This document shows positions 38,732-50,929 of a stretch of DNA of 64,000 nt, piece after piece (positions within the stretch are counted from its first letter, which is position 1; each line of letters begins with the position of its first letter). The DNA is from Plasmopara viticola. Lineage: Eukaryota; Oomycota; Peronosporomycetes; Peronosporales; Peronosporaceae. The stretch spans positions 1 through 64,000 of the forward strand of contig MBPM02000037.1 in assembly GCA_001695595.3 (NCBI GenBank), given 5' to 3'. The position numbers were made by a program, and so were the translations under genes. The notes under the pieces were generated by a model. That model worked only from the letters and a program-made list of their open reading frames with translations, was not told where the DNA came from and ran no database searches.

Positions 38732-41700
38732 TATCTAGCAAGCAAGAAGCATAGGCACGCAAGATTTGAGTCAAAAAAGATGCGTAATCAATTTTTATTG
38801 TCGCGTACAATCTCGTTGTCGATAGCTTTTCCGCACAAGAAATGGTAAACCAATGGTTTGCCAAGTCACAATATGCGCGCTCAATTTTGAAATATTAAAG
38901 GGTCATAAAGATAACAAATTTACCTGTTTGCTGATGTAAAAGTCAGATCCATATACATCCGAGGAAATATTTTATAAATGGGAGCTATCAAAGTCCTTAC
39001 TGGAAAATATGAGTTTCAGCCGTTGAAGAGAGCACGCTGAGTGAGACCAAGAGGAAAAGAAGGCGATATGGCAAGGTGCAGAACTCAACTTTCACCCGCT
39101 CTTCACTAGCATTTTGTGTTCAAAAACAAAATTAGAAGCAACTACGAATTATGCTGAACATTGCGAAAAGCTCTTTCCTTGCGGAAGGACGTGTTGCTTC
39201 GACGCATCTCCAGGTACACACACAAGATAGTGCATAGATGAGCAGTTTTATTTTCAGAACGAGGAAGACGGATGCATCGCGTACGCAGTGGCTTGTGATC
39301 GGGCCGTTTGGTTACGCCTTTTTTCCCTTTCATATTTGTTTTCGACGTAAAACTCATCCATCGTCGCTCAGAAGGACTCTAAAGACCCAATTAAGCCACC
39401 TTATACACGATCATGAGATCATACAGATCAATTAAGCTATGCCAACTTTGACAAATGTGTTTTGTGGAAGAGGAGATTATAGTCCCGGCTACTTTGTAAG
39501 CAGCCTATTTTTTAACATTTGAAAGAATCGGAAGCCGTTTTTTGCTAGGCCAACGCCACGATTCCAAATAAATCTTGGGTAGTAAGCAGGCCTAGTCTAC
39601 CATTCGTACGAGTGTAGGACTGGCAATGCGAATCTTGCAAATATAAAAATCGCTTTGAAAAACATCGAGTGGAACTGAAAGAAACCAATACCGGGTAGCT
39701 TTTGATAGCAACAAAAAGGCTCCTCATAGGTCACCCGCTCTGGCTTTATCGTACTGGCCTAAGCTGTCTAGACTAGTTTCTGTCACCTTGGACAATGCAT
39801 TACCGCAACTCGGTCGCAGCGATCTTCGTGTCTGATGCCAAAGTCGAGTTGTAAGAACCTTGCCTATGTTTGAAGTTGCATCACTACACCTTTTTAGATG
39901 ATTTACGATACCAAAGTGTACATTCAGAAGATATTGTTCAAACCATTATGTTTGTTAATCAAATATGAAGAGCGGTACTTTTGACAGCAAATGTTCTTCA
40001 GCTTAAGCTGAAGTCGGCTTTCTAATATGGCCTAACTACACCGAATGGCTGCTGAAAGTATTCGAAGCCCACCTTTATGTAGAAATTGGTGAAAGCTGGC
40101 GGCAACACGACATTGTGATGCTCGTGTGTTGCATGGTGTTTGGCACCACATCCAATAAGCAGCACTGACAAAAAAGCTTTGGCAATTCATGGATATTTTT
40201 TAAAAAATTACGAACTTACAGACACAATTATATCAAATAAGGACTTGTGGCTTACCGCCGATCTTTGGCTAAACCTTTTTTCGCTGCTAAAAATTTCCGT
40301 GCAGGAATCTTGTTCAGACCTGTGGTCGAGCAAGGACTGCTCGAAGACATAATGTAAAGTATATATAGCAAGAGTCCATGTTCGCGGACAAGACGTCAAT
40401 AGCTGAGTTTGCACACATACCCCAAGATCCACCTAACTTAATAATATTGCTATAAACTGTAAATCCCTCTTATTTGATTGGGCGAGGTACTGCTAGTTGA
40501 AAGCCGAATTGCTTGTAGTTTTTGATCGATAGATTTCGCAAAGGAATTCTCCTAGGTCTCTAATTTAAAATTGAGTTCATTACGGATGCAGTTGTTCGGC
40601 TAAGCAAATAGTCGGCTGAACGTATTCAGCAGCGCAAGCGATGCAGTTGCAGCATCCCAGGGAAACAATAAACGCAATAAAGTATACAGAATATGGCATT
40701 TAACCTTGATCCTTTTAAGAGCCCTGAGATACCCTAAGGCCCTTATTCAAAGATTTGTACGCGCGCCCAAGCTTGATGGTTCATTAAGTATGGGTGTTCA
40801 CTCGGCGTTTTTTATAATCACCACTATGCTGACAATAAAGACTAGGAGCTAAAAGGCAAAGGGCCATTCGGTTAAACCTCGAGCTCTTTGCAACGAAACT
40901 GACTTCGCGACACACTTTGAAATTATTTTTGACATTATTGAACACAACAAACGGGTTGTTAAGCATCTACGAATGGGCATTCCAGCTGATTTATTGATCA
41001 TTTTCGCTTGAATGCGGGGCCATTTGAAGGTTCAAGACCTCCAAAAGCTGTAAGACGCATGGCGGTCAACGTGATTATTCAGAGTATTGGTCACATGGTC
41101 AAAGAAGTTTGACTCTTACTCAAAAACGTTAATGGATCAAAGACGCCGTAATGTAATTGTGACTTGACCACCACGGCCTATCTTTGAAGTTATAAAAACA
41201 AAAACGCTGGGGTACGCAAAAATGTTGCTTTATAAAGAAGTTGTAAAGTGAGGCTAGAGAATGCACTTCTGGCGCTTCTTACTTCTGCATCCAGGTGCAT
41301 TTGCTTATAAAATGCGTAGCAAAGCATAAACGCTATCTCGAACAGCGTGGACCTTTGGTGGAGCGGTGCATCTATCGCATTCAGGTTTGTTTGGGTGCCG
41401 TTTAGCCGATTTCTGTGAGATAGATCAACGGGAGTGATGTGATTCAAAAGCTGCAAGCACATCTTAGACAGCCCGGAATATATCGACTGCTTCATAAGAA
41501 ATATGGAAGGCATCTCATACCCGCGATCAAAACTTGATGTCTTTGCGTCTGGCTTGACCTCTCGCTTAAGTCGAGACATTTCTAGTTTGATTTGCCTTCA
41601 GCCTGTTTGACTATCGACCTACAATATGAACGAAAGGATGCAAAAACTTTGCCCAATTGGGAGGCATTTGGCCAAGATTACATTAGCATATCTTCTCACT

Positions 41701-43069
41701 TCGATTCTGAGTAGTTTATGCAATTGCACTGTAGTGATGACGACATCCGACGTAGGTGCAAACCTTACTCATTTACCGCAGAGGGTAAATTACTAAGGTA
41801 TTATCTAACGCGTTACCACTTCCTCCTCGGACCCTTTGGCCGAAGAGTGAGTGCACTTTTCGCAGAAAGGTGTCTGGCATCGGTACCCGGTGATGGAGGA
41901 GTCGCAAAGCCCATTATCAACTGCGGTTGTGATCTCAGGCGCTGGAACGACCCTAGGATCTCTTAACTCACCCTTTTCCTCATTTTCAACAACGATGATG
42001 TCGACGATCTCTCACGACGGGTTTTGCTCGTTGGATGTGCCGTGAACATTTTCGTTTGACGGGTGGGGCATGTCGCATGACCGGCAAGTCTGATGACAAG
42101 CATAACATTTTTGAAAGATTATCAAGTCTCGAGCCGCTTAAAATTTACTGTCGCTAGCTCAATGCTTTCCTGGGCAAAGGGCCAGGTGTGTGTGCTCATC
42201 AGTAAACTTGTGGCGCTAGTAATTGTTCCCTGACTGGTGACGGTGACTGTGGACCGACAGGCGAAAGCAAACGTCATGCACGCGTGTTCCGTCACCCAAA
42301 AGTCGAAGGTATCTTGAAATTATATCAGGTCGAGCGGCTCTTTGTTTTCTTCTTTCCACTGTAGGCGTCGACGTAACCTTTTATGTAGGCGTATAATTTT
42401 ACGCCTAAGCTGTTTTTTGTGTTCAGTCGCATTCTTGGTACCCGGCTTGATCGACTTTGACTAACTTGGCTGACTTGCAGCTTTTTTGCTAATTGCATAG
42501 TGACTCATCCGACTTTTCGTACAGATGCTATAAAAGTGGTAAATACAACTCTCGTACTTCCTGTATCAAATACCTTATAAAATCCAGGTGCTATGTAAAA
42601 ACTGGCTTTTAGTAAAAACAGGGCCATCGAACAAGGTGTTTTAAAATAGTCACGTCATATAAACTTTCAGCTAACAATTTTAAGTCGACAATCCACCGTC
42701 CCTTTTTCAGCGACCACCTCTACTGTACCAAGCGTTTGTCAAGAGGTGTAGGGGCTTATCTTGGTGGGACTCGAAGGCAGTAATGAATATGTATATTCTT
42801 CAAATCTTAGTCCGCCGTTTAAGAAAAATGTGTTTTCCACGGAACGTGCATCCCATGCATACTCTAAGATAAAGATCGGCTTCAAGTGTTTTTATTTCAT
42901 CCAATCCTTGTCGAGGATGAGCGAGGGAAGAGTGAAGGTAAAAAAGCCGGTTGCTACGTTGTACTTTGTCTTGTGATCTGTCGTCACTGCCGCCAAGGCC
43001 TCGCAATTTTTGCATGCATCGGAAGGTGCCTATAATCTAAACGGCTAGTTCCACTCGAGGTGTTACACA

Positions 43070-43954
43070 ATGAATATTGGTGCGTATCTAGCCTCTTTTC
43101 GTTCCTGCTCTAGCTTGAATTGTTAACCATTGTCGCTGTCTGCAGAGGAACGCAAGGCATTGGCCGATGCCGGTCGTGTGTCCAATTTGCGTGCCATGTT
43201 TAATAAGGGCGCCACGACAGACGTCGAGCCTCCCACTTGGAAACGTCCATCCGCTAGCAAACTCTCAATCCAAAATCGAATCAAGAAAGTGGAAAAAATT
43301 GGGATTGCGAAGCAATCCCGTACAGCAGAAAATGAATCGAAAACACGGAGTGACCATGAGGAGTGTTGTGTACAAGCTATGGAAAAAAAGGTCAATGCAA
43401 AGCTCACGAGCGACGAGAAGGCATGCGAAGATGAAAAGCGTGAGGAACAGCGCCGTCTGGACAAACTTCAACGCAAAGAGAAGGACGCAGCAATTTTATC
43501 CGCTGCTACGACGTGCTTGACCAAGCTCGAACAGCCCAATGATAACTGCGTGAAACAGTGTGAGAAGACGACAAAGGCCGAGGGAGATGCGCAGAAAGTA
43601 GTGCACAATAACGTTGGTGGCAAAATGTACTTTGAGGAGCAATTGAAGGAGAAGAGTTGTTTGCAAGAGCTTGAGCGACAGAAGAGACAAGAGATAAAGG
43701 AGACGTATGCTAAGAACAGGTATACGTCGGCCGACTTTGATCCCGCATATGCCTATGCAAAAAGCTTAGCGCAATCAGAAAAAGAGGCGGCGAAAAAGGC
43801 GAAAGAAGCATTATTAAAGTACGACCAGCACGATGTCTCCCATGAAATTTGCATGAAGAATGGCATCATGGTGTCGAAAAATGCTGATAAATCGCGACCC
43901 GTGAACGGTACAATAGGGACTTTGGACTTAGGTTCCATAAGGAGACTCATCTAA
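43070..43954 (+). CDS. Small charged coiled-coil protein of unknown function
   Basis: A two-exon gene with a first coding exon of only 10 bases (43070-43079, M-N-I plus one base), a 66-base intron with donor GTGCGT and acceptor CTGCAG, and exon 2 at 43146-43954. The product is 272 residues. I chose this start because the long frame has no ATG before its conserved-looking beginning (EERKALADAGRVSNLRAMF), and the ATG at 43070 joins it in frame across good splice sites. The protein is rich in Lys, Glu and Ala, with long helical, probably coiled-coil segments at about 50-115 and 160-240. The N-terminal motif VSNLRAMFNKG is hydrophobic and may be a binding site. No enzyme motif is present. It is followed 169 bases later by the large IQ-motif gene on the same strand. 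The function is unknown; a structural or cytoskeletal role is only a guess from composition. Confidence 0.75.
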
Positions 43955-44123
43955 CCATCTCGTACATGACTGTATTTAGTTAAGTCATACCCTTTCATCG
44001 ACCCCGCGACCCGCATCAGGAAACCTAGACCTGAATCTTTATTAGCTCTTGCTAGATTTCAGGAACAACTCGGTGCGTTCTCACTGGTGCGCTGCACTCT
44101 GTTGTGTATTGATGTGCTGATTT

Positions 44124-47100
44124 ATGTGCGATATCGGCGCCTTAGCTGAAAACCGTAAGGAGAGTGAACGCAAAATGTCGATGGAATCCATTGAGTCAAT
44201 GGAGTCAATGCACAATCGGTCTTTTGATGGTGCGTACATGGTAAACCCATCGATCTCTTTTGTAGCTGTGGGACTAATCTTATGCGAACGGGTATTATTT
44301 CTACAGAATTTGATCTGGAGCGGATAAAGGCTTCAGTCGATGGGGCCGAGATTGACATGAAGTCTACGGCACAAAAATTTGCCGAGCTGGATCGTATTGC
44401 AGGTGTGAATCTTTCCTTTTATGCTATTGTCCTTTATCTACGGCAATCTGATGTCCCTGTTGTTATTTGCAGTTGAATTGGCTAAACAGAACAAAAAACC
44501 CATGAGATTTTATGGTGTAGCATGTAGTCACGATGGTCAAGGATTTCGTACAATATATCAGGAACGAAAGGCTGCTTTACTCAAAAATAATATGGCTAGA
44601 CGGATTCAATCTTGTGTGCGCGGAGGGTTGGCTCGCAAAGCCTACAGTGAGCGATTAAAGTCAGCGAGAAAAATTGCTATCACTACTCAATCAGAATTCC
44701 GACGACGTCAAGCTTTGAAGCTTTGTAAGCGATTGCACCGTGAACAAGCTTGCGCTGTAATCATACAAAGGGTTGTGCGGGGATACTTGCATCTACGTCG
44801 CTATCTGACTGAAAAAGTTGTAAAGAATGCTGCAGCAGTTCTGATACAAGCCCTCGTTCGCAAGCGTCAAGCTCGGGCTGCTTATACAAATCAGATCACA
44901 GCAGTTAAGACCATTCAAACATTTATTGCACGAATGTTGGCTGGCCACAAGGCAAGAAATCAAGCTGCTAGTCATCGCAAAAAGCGCGATGCAGCGACTG
45001 TGATCCAGTCCATTTGTAGAAAAAATGCTGCTAAGTCACGTGCTAAAGCTCGACTTCAAGCGCTTAGTCAAGTTCAATGCGCATGGCGTCAATTTAAAGC
45101 AAGGGCAACGGTTTCACGTTTAAAGCTTGAAGCCGTGCAAGAGTCTACTCGTCAAATGAATTTGGCTCGACAAAGAGAGGTAGAAAAGCAAGCTCGTCTT
45201 GTGGAATTGGAACGCGCTGAAGAACAGGCTCGTAAGACTGAGTTTGAGAATTGCATGGCAACGAAGATACAGAGCTGCTGGCGTGGTACAATTGCTCGTT
45301 CTTATTTACGTGTTTTACGTGAAGTAGTGGGCATGGCTGCCGCGGAGAAGGCTGCTCGTCTAAAGAAATTGGCTCGACAGAAAGAGGCTTTGCGTCTAGA
45401 GACATTAGCCCACAGTAAGGAGCAAGCTCGTCTCGAGGAGCTCAAACGTGCCGAAGAACAGGCCCGGATTGAGGAGCAAGCTCGTATCGAAGAGCTAGAG
45501 AGAGCCAAGGAACTGGCCCGTTTGAAGGAGCTGAACCGTATTGAAGAACAGGCTCGTAAGATTGAGTTTGAGAATAGCATGGCAACGAAGATACAGAGCT
45601 ACTGGCGTGGCTCAATTGCTCGTTCTATTGTACATGCTCTACGTGAAGAAGTAGCCAGGGCCGCTGCGGAAAAGGCTGCTCATCTAGAGGAATTGGCTCA
45701 ACAGAAAGAGGCTTTGCGTCTCGAGAAGTTGGCACGTAATAAGGAGCAAGCTCGTCTCGAGGAGCTCAAACGTGCCGAAAAACAGGCTCGGATTGAGGAG
45801 CACGCTCGTATCGAAGAGCTAGAGAGTGTCAAGGAACTGGCCCGTTTGAAGGAGCTGGACCGTATTGAAGAACAGGCTCGTAAGACTGAGTTTGAGAATA
45901 GCGTGGCAACGAAGATACAGAGCTACTGGCGTGGTTCAATTGCTCGTTCTGATGTTCATGGTCTACGTGAAGAAGTAGCCAGGGCCGCTGCGGAAAAGGC
46001 TGCTCATCTGGAGAAATTGGCTCAACAGAAAGAGGCTTTGCGTCTCGAAACGTTAGCCCGCAGTAAGGAGCAAGCTCGTCTCGAGGAGCTCAAACGTGCC
46101 GAAGAACAGGCCCGGATTGAGGAGCAAGCCCGTATCGAAGAGCTAGAGAGTGCCAAGGAACTGGCCCGTTTGAAGGAGCTGGACCGTATTGAAGAACAGG
46201 CTCGTAAGACTGAGTTTGAGAATAGCGTGGCAACGAAGATACAGAGCTTCTGGCGTAGTTCAATTGCTCGTTCTAATGTACATGCTCTACGTGAAGAAGT
46301 AGCCAGGGCCGCTGCGGAAAAGGCTGCTCATCTGGAGAAATTGGCTCAACAGAAAGAGGCTTTGCGTCTCGAAACGTTGGCCGGCAGTAAGGAGCAAGCT
46401 CGTCTCGAGGAGCTTAAACGTGCCGAAGAACAGGCCCGGATTGAGGAGCAAGCCCGTATCGAAGAGCTAGAGAGTGCCAAGGAACTGGCCCGTTTGAAGG
46501 AGCTGGACCGTATTGAAGAACAGGCTCGTAAGACTGAGTTTGAGAATAGCGTGGCAACGAAGATACAGAGCTTCTGGCGTAGTTCAATTGCTCGTTCTAA
46601 TGTACATGCTCTACGTGAAGAAGTAGCCAGGGCCGCTGCGGAAAAGGCTGCTCATCTGGAGAAATTGGCTCAACAGAAAGAGGCTTTGCGTCTCGAAACG
46701 TTGGCCCGCAGTAAGGAGCAAGCTCGTCTCGAGGAGCTTAAACGTGCCGAAGAACAGGCCCGGATTGAGGAGCAAGCCCGTATCGAAGAGCTAGAGAGTG
46801 CCAAGGAACTGGCCCGTTTGAAGGATCTGGACCGTATTGGAGAACAGGCTCGTAAGACTGAGTTTGAGAATAGCGTGGCAACGAAGTTACAGAGCTACTG
46901 GCGTGGTTCAATTGCTCGTTTTAATGTACATGCTCTACGTGAAGAAGTAGCCAGGGCTGCTGCGGAAAAGGCTGCTCATCTGGAGAAATTGGCTCAACAG
47001 AAAGAGGCTTTGCGTCTCGAGACGTTGGCCCGCAGTAAGGAGCAAGCTCGTCTCGAGGAGCTTAAACGTGCCGAAGAACAGGCCCGGATTGAGGAGCAAG

Positions 47101-50100
47101 CCCGTATCGAAGAGCTAGAGAGTGTCAAGGAACTGGCCCGTTTGAAGGAGCTGGATCGTATTGAAGAACAGGCTCGTAAGATTGAGTTTGAGATTAGCGT
47201 GGCAACGAAGATACAGAGCTACTGGCGTGGTTCAATTGCTCGTTCTAATGTACATGCTCTACGTGAAGAAGTAGCCAGGGCTGCTGCGGAAAAGGCTGCT
47301 CATCTGGAGAAATTGGCTCAACAGAAAGAGGCTTTGCGTCTCGAGACGTTGGCCCGCAGTAAGGAGCAAGCTCGTCTCGAGGAGCTCAAACGTGCCGAAG
47401 AACAGGCCCGGATTGAGGAGCAAGCCCGTATCGAAGAGCTAGAGAGTGTCAAGGAACTGGCCCGTTTGAAGGAGCTGGACCGTATTGAAGAACAGGCTCG
47501 TAAGACTGAGTTTGAAAATAGCGTGGCAACGAAGATACAGAGCTACTGGCGTGGTTCAATTGCTCGTTCTAATGTACATGCTCTACGTGAAGGAGTAGCC
47601 AGGGCCGCTGCGGAAAAGGCCGCTCATTTGGAGAAATTGGCTCAACAGAAAGAGGCTTTGCGTCTCGAAACGTTAGCCCGCAGTAAGGAGCAAGCTCGTC
47701 TCGAGGAGCTCAAACGTGCCGAAGAACAGGCCCGGATTGAGGAGCAAGCCCGTATCGAAGAGCTAGAGAGTGTCAAGGAACTGGCCCGTTTGAAGGAGCT
47801 GGACCGTATTGAAGAACAGGCTCGTAAGACTGAGTTTGAGAATAGCGTGGCAACGAAGATACAGAGCTACTGGCGTGGTTCAATTGCTCGTTCTGATGTT
47901 CATGGTCTACGTGAAGAAGTAGCCAGGGCCGCTGCGGATAAGGCTGCTCATCTGGAGAAATTGGCTCAACAGAAAGAGGCTTTGCGTCTCGAGACGTTGG
48001 CCCGCAGTAAGGAGCAAGCTCGTCTCGAGGAGCTCAAACGTGCCGAAGAACAGGCCCGGATTGAGGAGCAAGCCCGTATCGAAGAGCTAGAGAGTGTCAA
48101 GGAACTGGCCCGTTTGAAGGAGCTGGACCGTATTGAAGAACAGGCTCGTAAGACTGAGTTTGAGAATAGCGTGGCAACGAAGATACAGAGCTACTGGCGT
48201 GGTTCAATTGCTCGTTCTGATGTTCATGGTCTACGTGAAGAAGTAGCCAGGGCCGCTGCGGAAAAGGCTGCTCATCTGGAGAAATTGGCTCAACAGAAAG
48301 AGGCTTTGCGTCTCGAGAAGTTGGCCCGCAGTAAGGAGCAAGCTCGTCTCGAGGAGCTCAAACGTGCCGAAGAACAGGCCCGGATTGAGGAGCAAGCCCG
48401 TATCGAAGAGCTAGAGAGTGCCAAGGAACTGGCCCGTTTGAAGGAGCTGGACCGTATTGAAGAACAGGCTCGTAAGACTGAGTTTGAGAATAGCGTGGCA
48501 ACGAAGATACAGAGCTACTGGCGTGGTTCAATTGCTCGTTCTAATGTACATGCTCTACGTGAAGGAGTAGCCAGGGCCGCTGCGGAAAAGGCTGCTCATT
48601 TGGAGAAATTGGCTCAACAGAAAGAGGCTTTGCGTCTCGAAACGTTAGCCCGCAGTAAGGAGCAAGCTCGTCTCGAGGAGCTCAAACGTGCCGAAGAACA
48701 GGCCCGGATTGAGGAGCAAGCCCGTATCGAAGAGCAAGAGAGTGCCAAGGAACTGGCCCGTTTGAAGGAGCTGGAGCGTATTGAAGAACAGGCTCGTAAG
48801 ACTGAGTTTCAGAATAGCGTGGCAACGAAGATACAGAGCTGCTGGCGTGGTTCAACTGCTCGTTGTATTGTACATACTCTACGTGAAGAAGTAGCCAGGG
48901 CCACTGCGGAAAAGGCTCAAAAGGAAGAGACGTTACGACTTGAAAATCCTGTTTGCATTGAGGAGCCACGGTGTGCCGAAGAATACACTCGTCAAGCTGA
49001 GTTTGAAAATAGCATGGCAACAAAAATACAGGTCCGCTGGCGTGATTTTATAGCTAGCACCGAAGATTCAATTCTGCAATCAAAAGCGGCCAAAATTTCG
49101 ACATTTGCAACGCTCAATGCAAGTGAAGAGGAAACTGCAAATCAGGAGTTAGAAAATCAAATTCTACTTGGCGCGGTCGAATTTGAAAAGCCCGATGAAG
49201 CTGCTGCTAAAGTCAAGAGCGCAGTGCGGATCCAGGCTGTGTGGCGTGGAAAATGTGGCCGAAAACGGGCTGCTCTCTGTAGATTTTTTAAAGCGACCGG
49301 TCTTGGAATACCGCAAGTTCGTCGCCAGCTCACTTCGGAAGACATTCAGCTACTAAGCCAATGCGGCCGATTTTCCAACGATGACACATCATCTGTTCAC
49401 TCTAGGTCTTATATTCAAAATCTGTCCTTCAACTCGGGTACTCCAAGCGAGAGCGAAGCAACAAACTCTCTTATTGGCGAATCGACTGATTCATTTTGCT
49501 TTAACGGAGACTCTTACGACTCGACCCGATCACGAGGCGTTTCGTTCGCTGATTCCTATCGATCACGCGGCGACTCGTACGCCGATTTCTTCCGATCACG
49601 TGTTAACTCGTACGCCGAATCTTTAAGGTCACGCGGCGACTCATACGCCGACGTCTTTCGATCGCGCGACGGCTCATTTACCGACGTCTTTCGATCGCGC
49701 GACGGCTCATTTGCTGACTCGAATCGATCACGCAATGACTCATACGCCGACTCGACTCGACCGAGCAACGACTCGTACGCCGACTCTATTCGCTCACGCA
49801 TCGACTCGTACGTTGAATCAATCCGCTCACGCGGCGACTCGTACGCTGACGTGTTCCGATCGCGTGATAGTTCGTGCGAAGACGTGTTCCGATCGCGTGA
49901 TAATTCGTGCGAAGACGTGTTTCGTTCCCGCCAAGGCTCATACGACGACGTTCTCCGATCCCGTCAGGACTCGTACGCTGATGTTTCTCACGGTCAGAAC
50001 TTCGATGAACACAGCTTTAGTGACGAAAATGCTCGCGTCTCGCCCAAGTGCCTGGATTCTGAGTGCCTGGATTCTGATGGCGATCGAAAGAGCATTTCCT

Positions 50101-50609
50101 GCGACTCTCCTGTGCTCGGTTCAAACTCAGGCGATATTGAGAAAGAAGAACAGCCGGAAGAAGAACAGAAAACTCGTCAGAAGAGTGGCAGCCGATGGCG
50201 TGCTGCAAGTGTGCTCAGTGCGTTTTCTAGTCGTCATTCAACCAAACCGTATATCTCCACTGCCTCATCTCTCGAAGACGAAATGGATTTCGACCACAAC
50301 AAAACTCGCCCGACCGCTTCTTCGTTCGCTGCCAATGGTTTGAGTTCTGTTGCCGGTTTGATAAAAAACAGAAGGCTCTCTGTTCAAACCAGCTACACCA
50401 GCACCAGCAGCGTCAAGTCCGTTGAAAGTGACAAGGACCTATCGGTGTTATCGCCACCCCCCTCTAACGGCAAACCTCGGTATGGTCGTTTCACTGCCCC
50501 AATCGTGTCCAAGCCGACATTTGCTAGTCGTTTTGCATGGAAGGGCAAAGCTCGTTGCGATACGAATGAAGAAGGCCACGCGAATTCTTTGAACCCCCCA
50601 CCTTCCTAA
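44124..50609 (+). CDS. Giant IQ-motif protein with tandem 108-residue IQ/helix repeats and RSR repeats
   Basis: Three exons: 44124-44229, 44307-44402 and 44473-50609, with GT-AG introns of 77 and 70 bases. The product is 2112 residues. Order: a Ser/Met-rich N-terminus; about six spaced IQ-like motifs (residues about 105-320, for example RIQSCVRGGLARKAY and VIIQRVVRGYLHLRR); eleven full 108-residue repeats (331-1518) plus a partial twelfth. Each repeat is one IQ motif (IQSYWRGSIAR, fitting IQxxxRGxxxR) followed by about 85 residues of E/K/R/A-rich helix, of single-alpha-helix or coiled-coil type. Two further IQ-like motifs follow (IQVRWRDFIAS and IQAVWRGKCGRK), then fourteen 11-residue units of RSRxDSYADVF type (1753-1906), then a Ser-rich basic tail. 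IQ motifs bind calmodulin or similar light chains, so a long calcium-responsive cytoskeletal scaffold is likely. There is no sign of the myosin motor or of the calponin-homology domain of ASPM. The family is otherwise unknown to me. Confidence 0.9.
45261..48824 (+). repeat. Eleven tandem 324-bp units encoding IQ motif plus charged helix
   Basis: Units start at 45261, 45585, 45909, 46233, 46557, 46881, 47205, 47529, 47853, 48177 and 48501, each exactly 324 bases (108 codons), marked by ACGAAGATACAGAGC (one base changed in unit 6). Unit 1 is the most diverged; units 3-11 are nearly identical at DNA level, including silent sites. A shortened twelfth unit starts at 48825 and loses the pattern after about 48915. 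Confidence 0.97.
49527..49988 (+). repeat. Fourteen tandem 33-bp units (RSRxDSYADVF type)
   Basis: In-frame 33-base units encode variants such as RSRGDSYADVF, RSRDGSFTDVF, RSRNDSYADST, RSRDNSCEDVF and RSRQDSYADVS. The RSR start and the Ser at position 6 are kept in nearly all units; one unit reads RPSNDS. They are more diverged from one another than the 324-bp units are. Confidence 0.95.
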
Positions 50610-50929
50610 TCTATCAACTATTTGCTAATAGTATATAAAGATCTACGTGCTAGATGAGCGCATGTATTTACGTAAGTAGCTTCAATGAAAGTGGTGTTTG
50701 TTAAGAAGAACCTGCAGAAAGCTCCTCCTCAATATATCAGGGCAAACATTTTGGGCAAGTTGTAAGATAACTACAACGATGTAATATGTCAATAAAAGCA
50801 TCAGATGGACGCTAGGCTCATAAAATCGTATTGTATACGTACAACATTGTCTTATTGTTGCTCGCGGCGTGTTGAGAATTAAGATCGTGGCCACGGTCTC
50901 TAATGACTACACTCGTAACCTCATCTAGC
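50610..50929. other. Convergent intergenic spacer
   Basis: 320 bases between the stop codons of the IQ gene (+) and the PAP2 gene (-). It must hold both 3' ends; no open frame or repeat is seen. Confidence 0.6.

Larger units (their letters stand above)
24000..43069. other. Long gene-poor region with unassignable relic frames
   Basis: About 19 kb between the two gene islands. Stretches such as 25.9-28.4 kb and 28.8-30.0 kb hold no open frame over 60 codons. Frames of 100-151 codons occur (for example minus strand 36337-35882, 34988-34587, 41579-41190 and 32466-32125), but their composition and alternation of strands look random or decayed, and I recognise no domain. The region is probably built from old transposons. 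Candidates with the fewest stops are listed separately. Confidence 0.5.

Noticed and set aside
49556..49801. Minus-strand open frame across the 33-bp repeats
   Set aside because: Same repeat effect; the product is a low-complexity mirror of the array with no independent support.
49711..50343. A 210-codon open frame on the plus strand in another phase than the IQ gene
   Set aside because: It overlaps the 33-bp repeats. Because 33 is a multiple of three, an alternate frame that is open in one unit stays open in all, so this is a by-product of the repeat.
44124..50609. ASPM (abnormal spindle) or myosin identity for the IQ protein
   Set aside because: There is no calponin-homology domain or motor domain, and the IQ spacing of 108 residues differs from both families.
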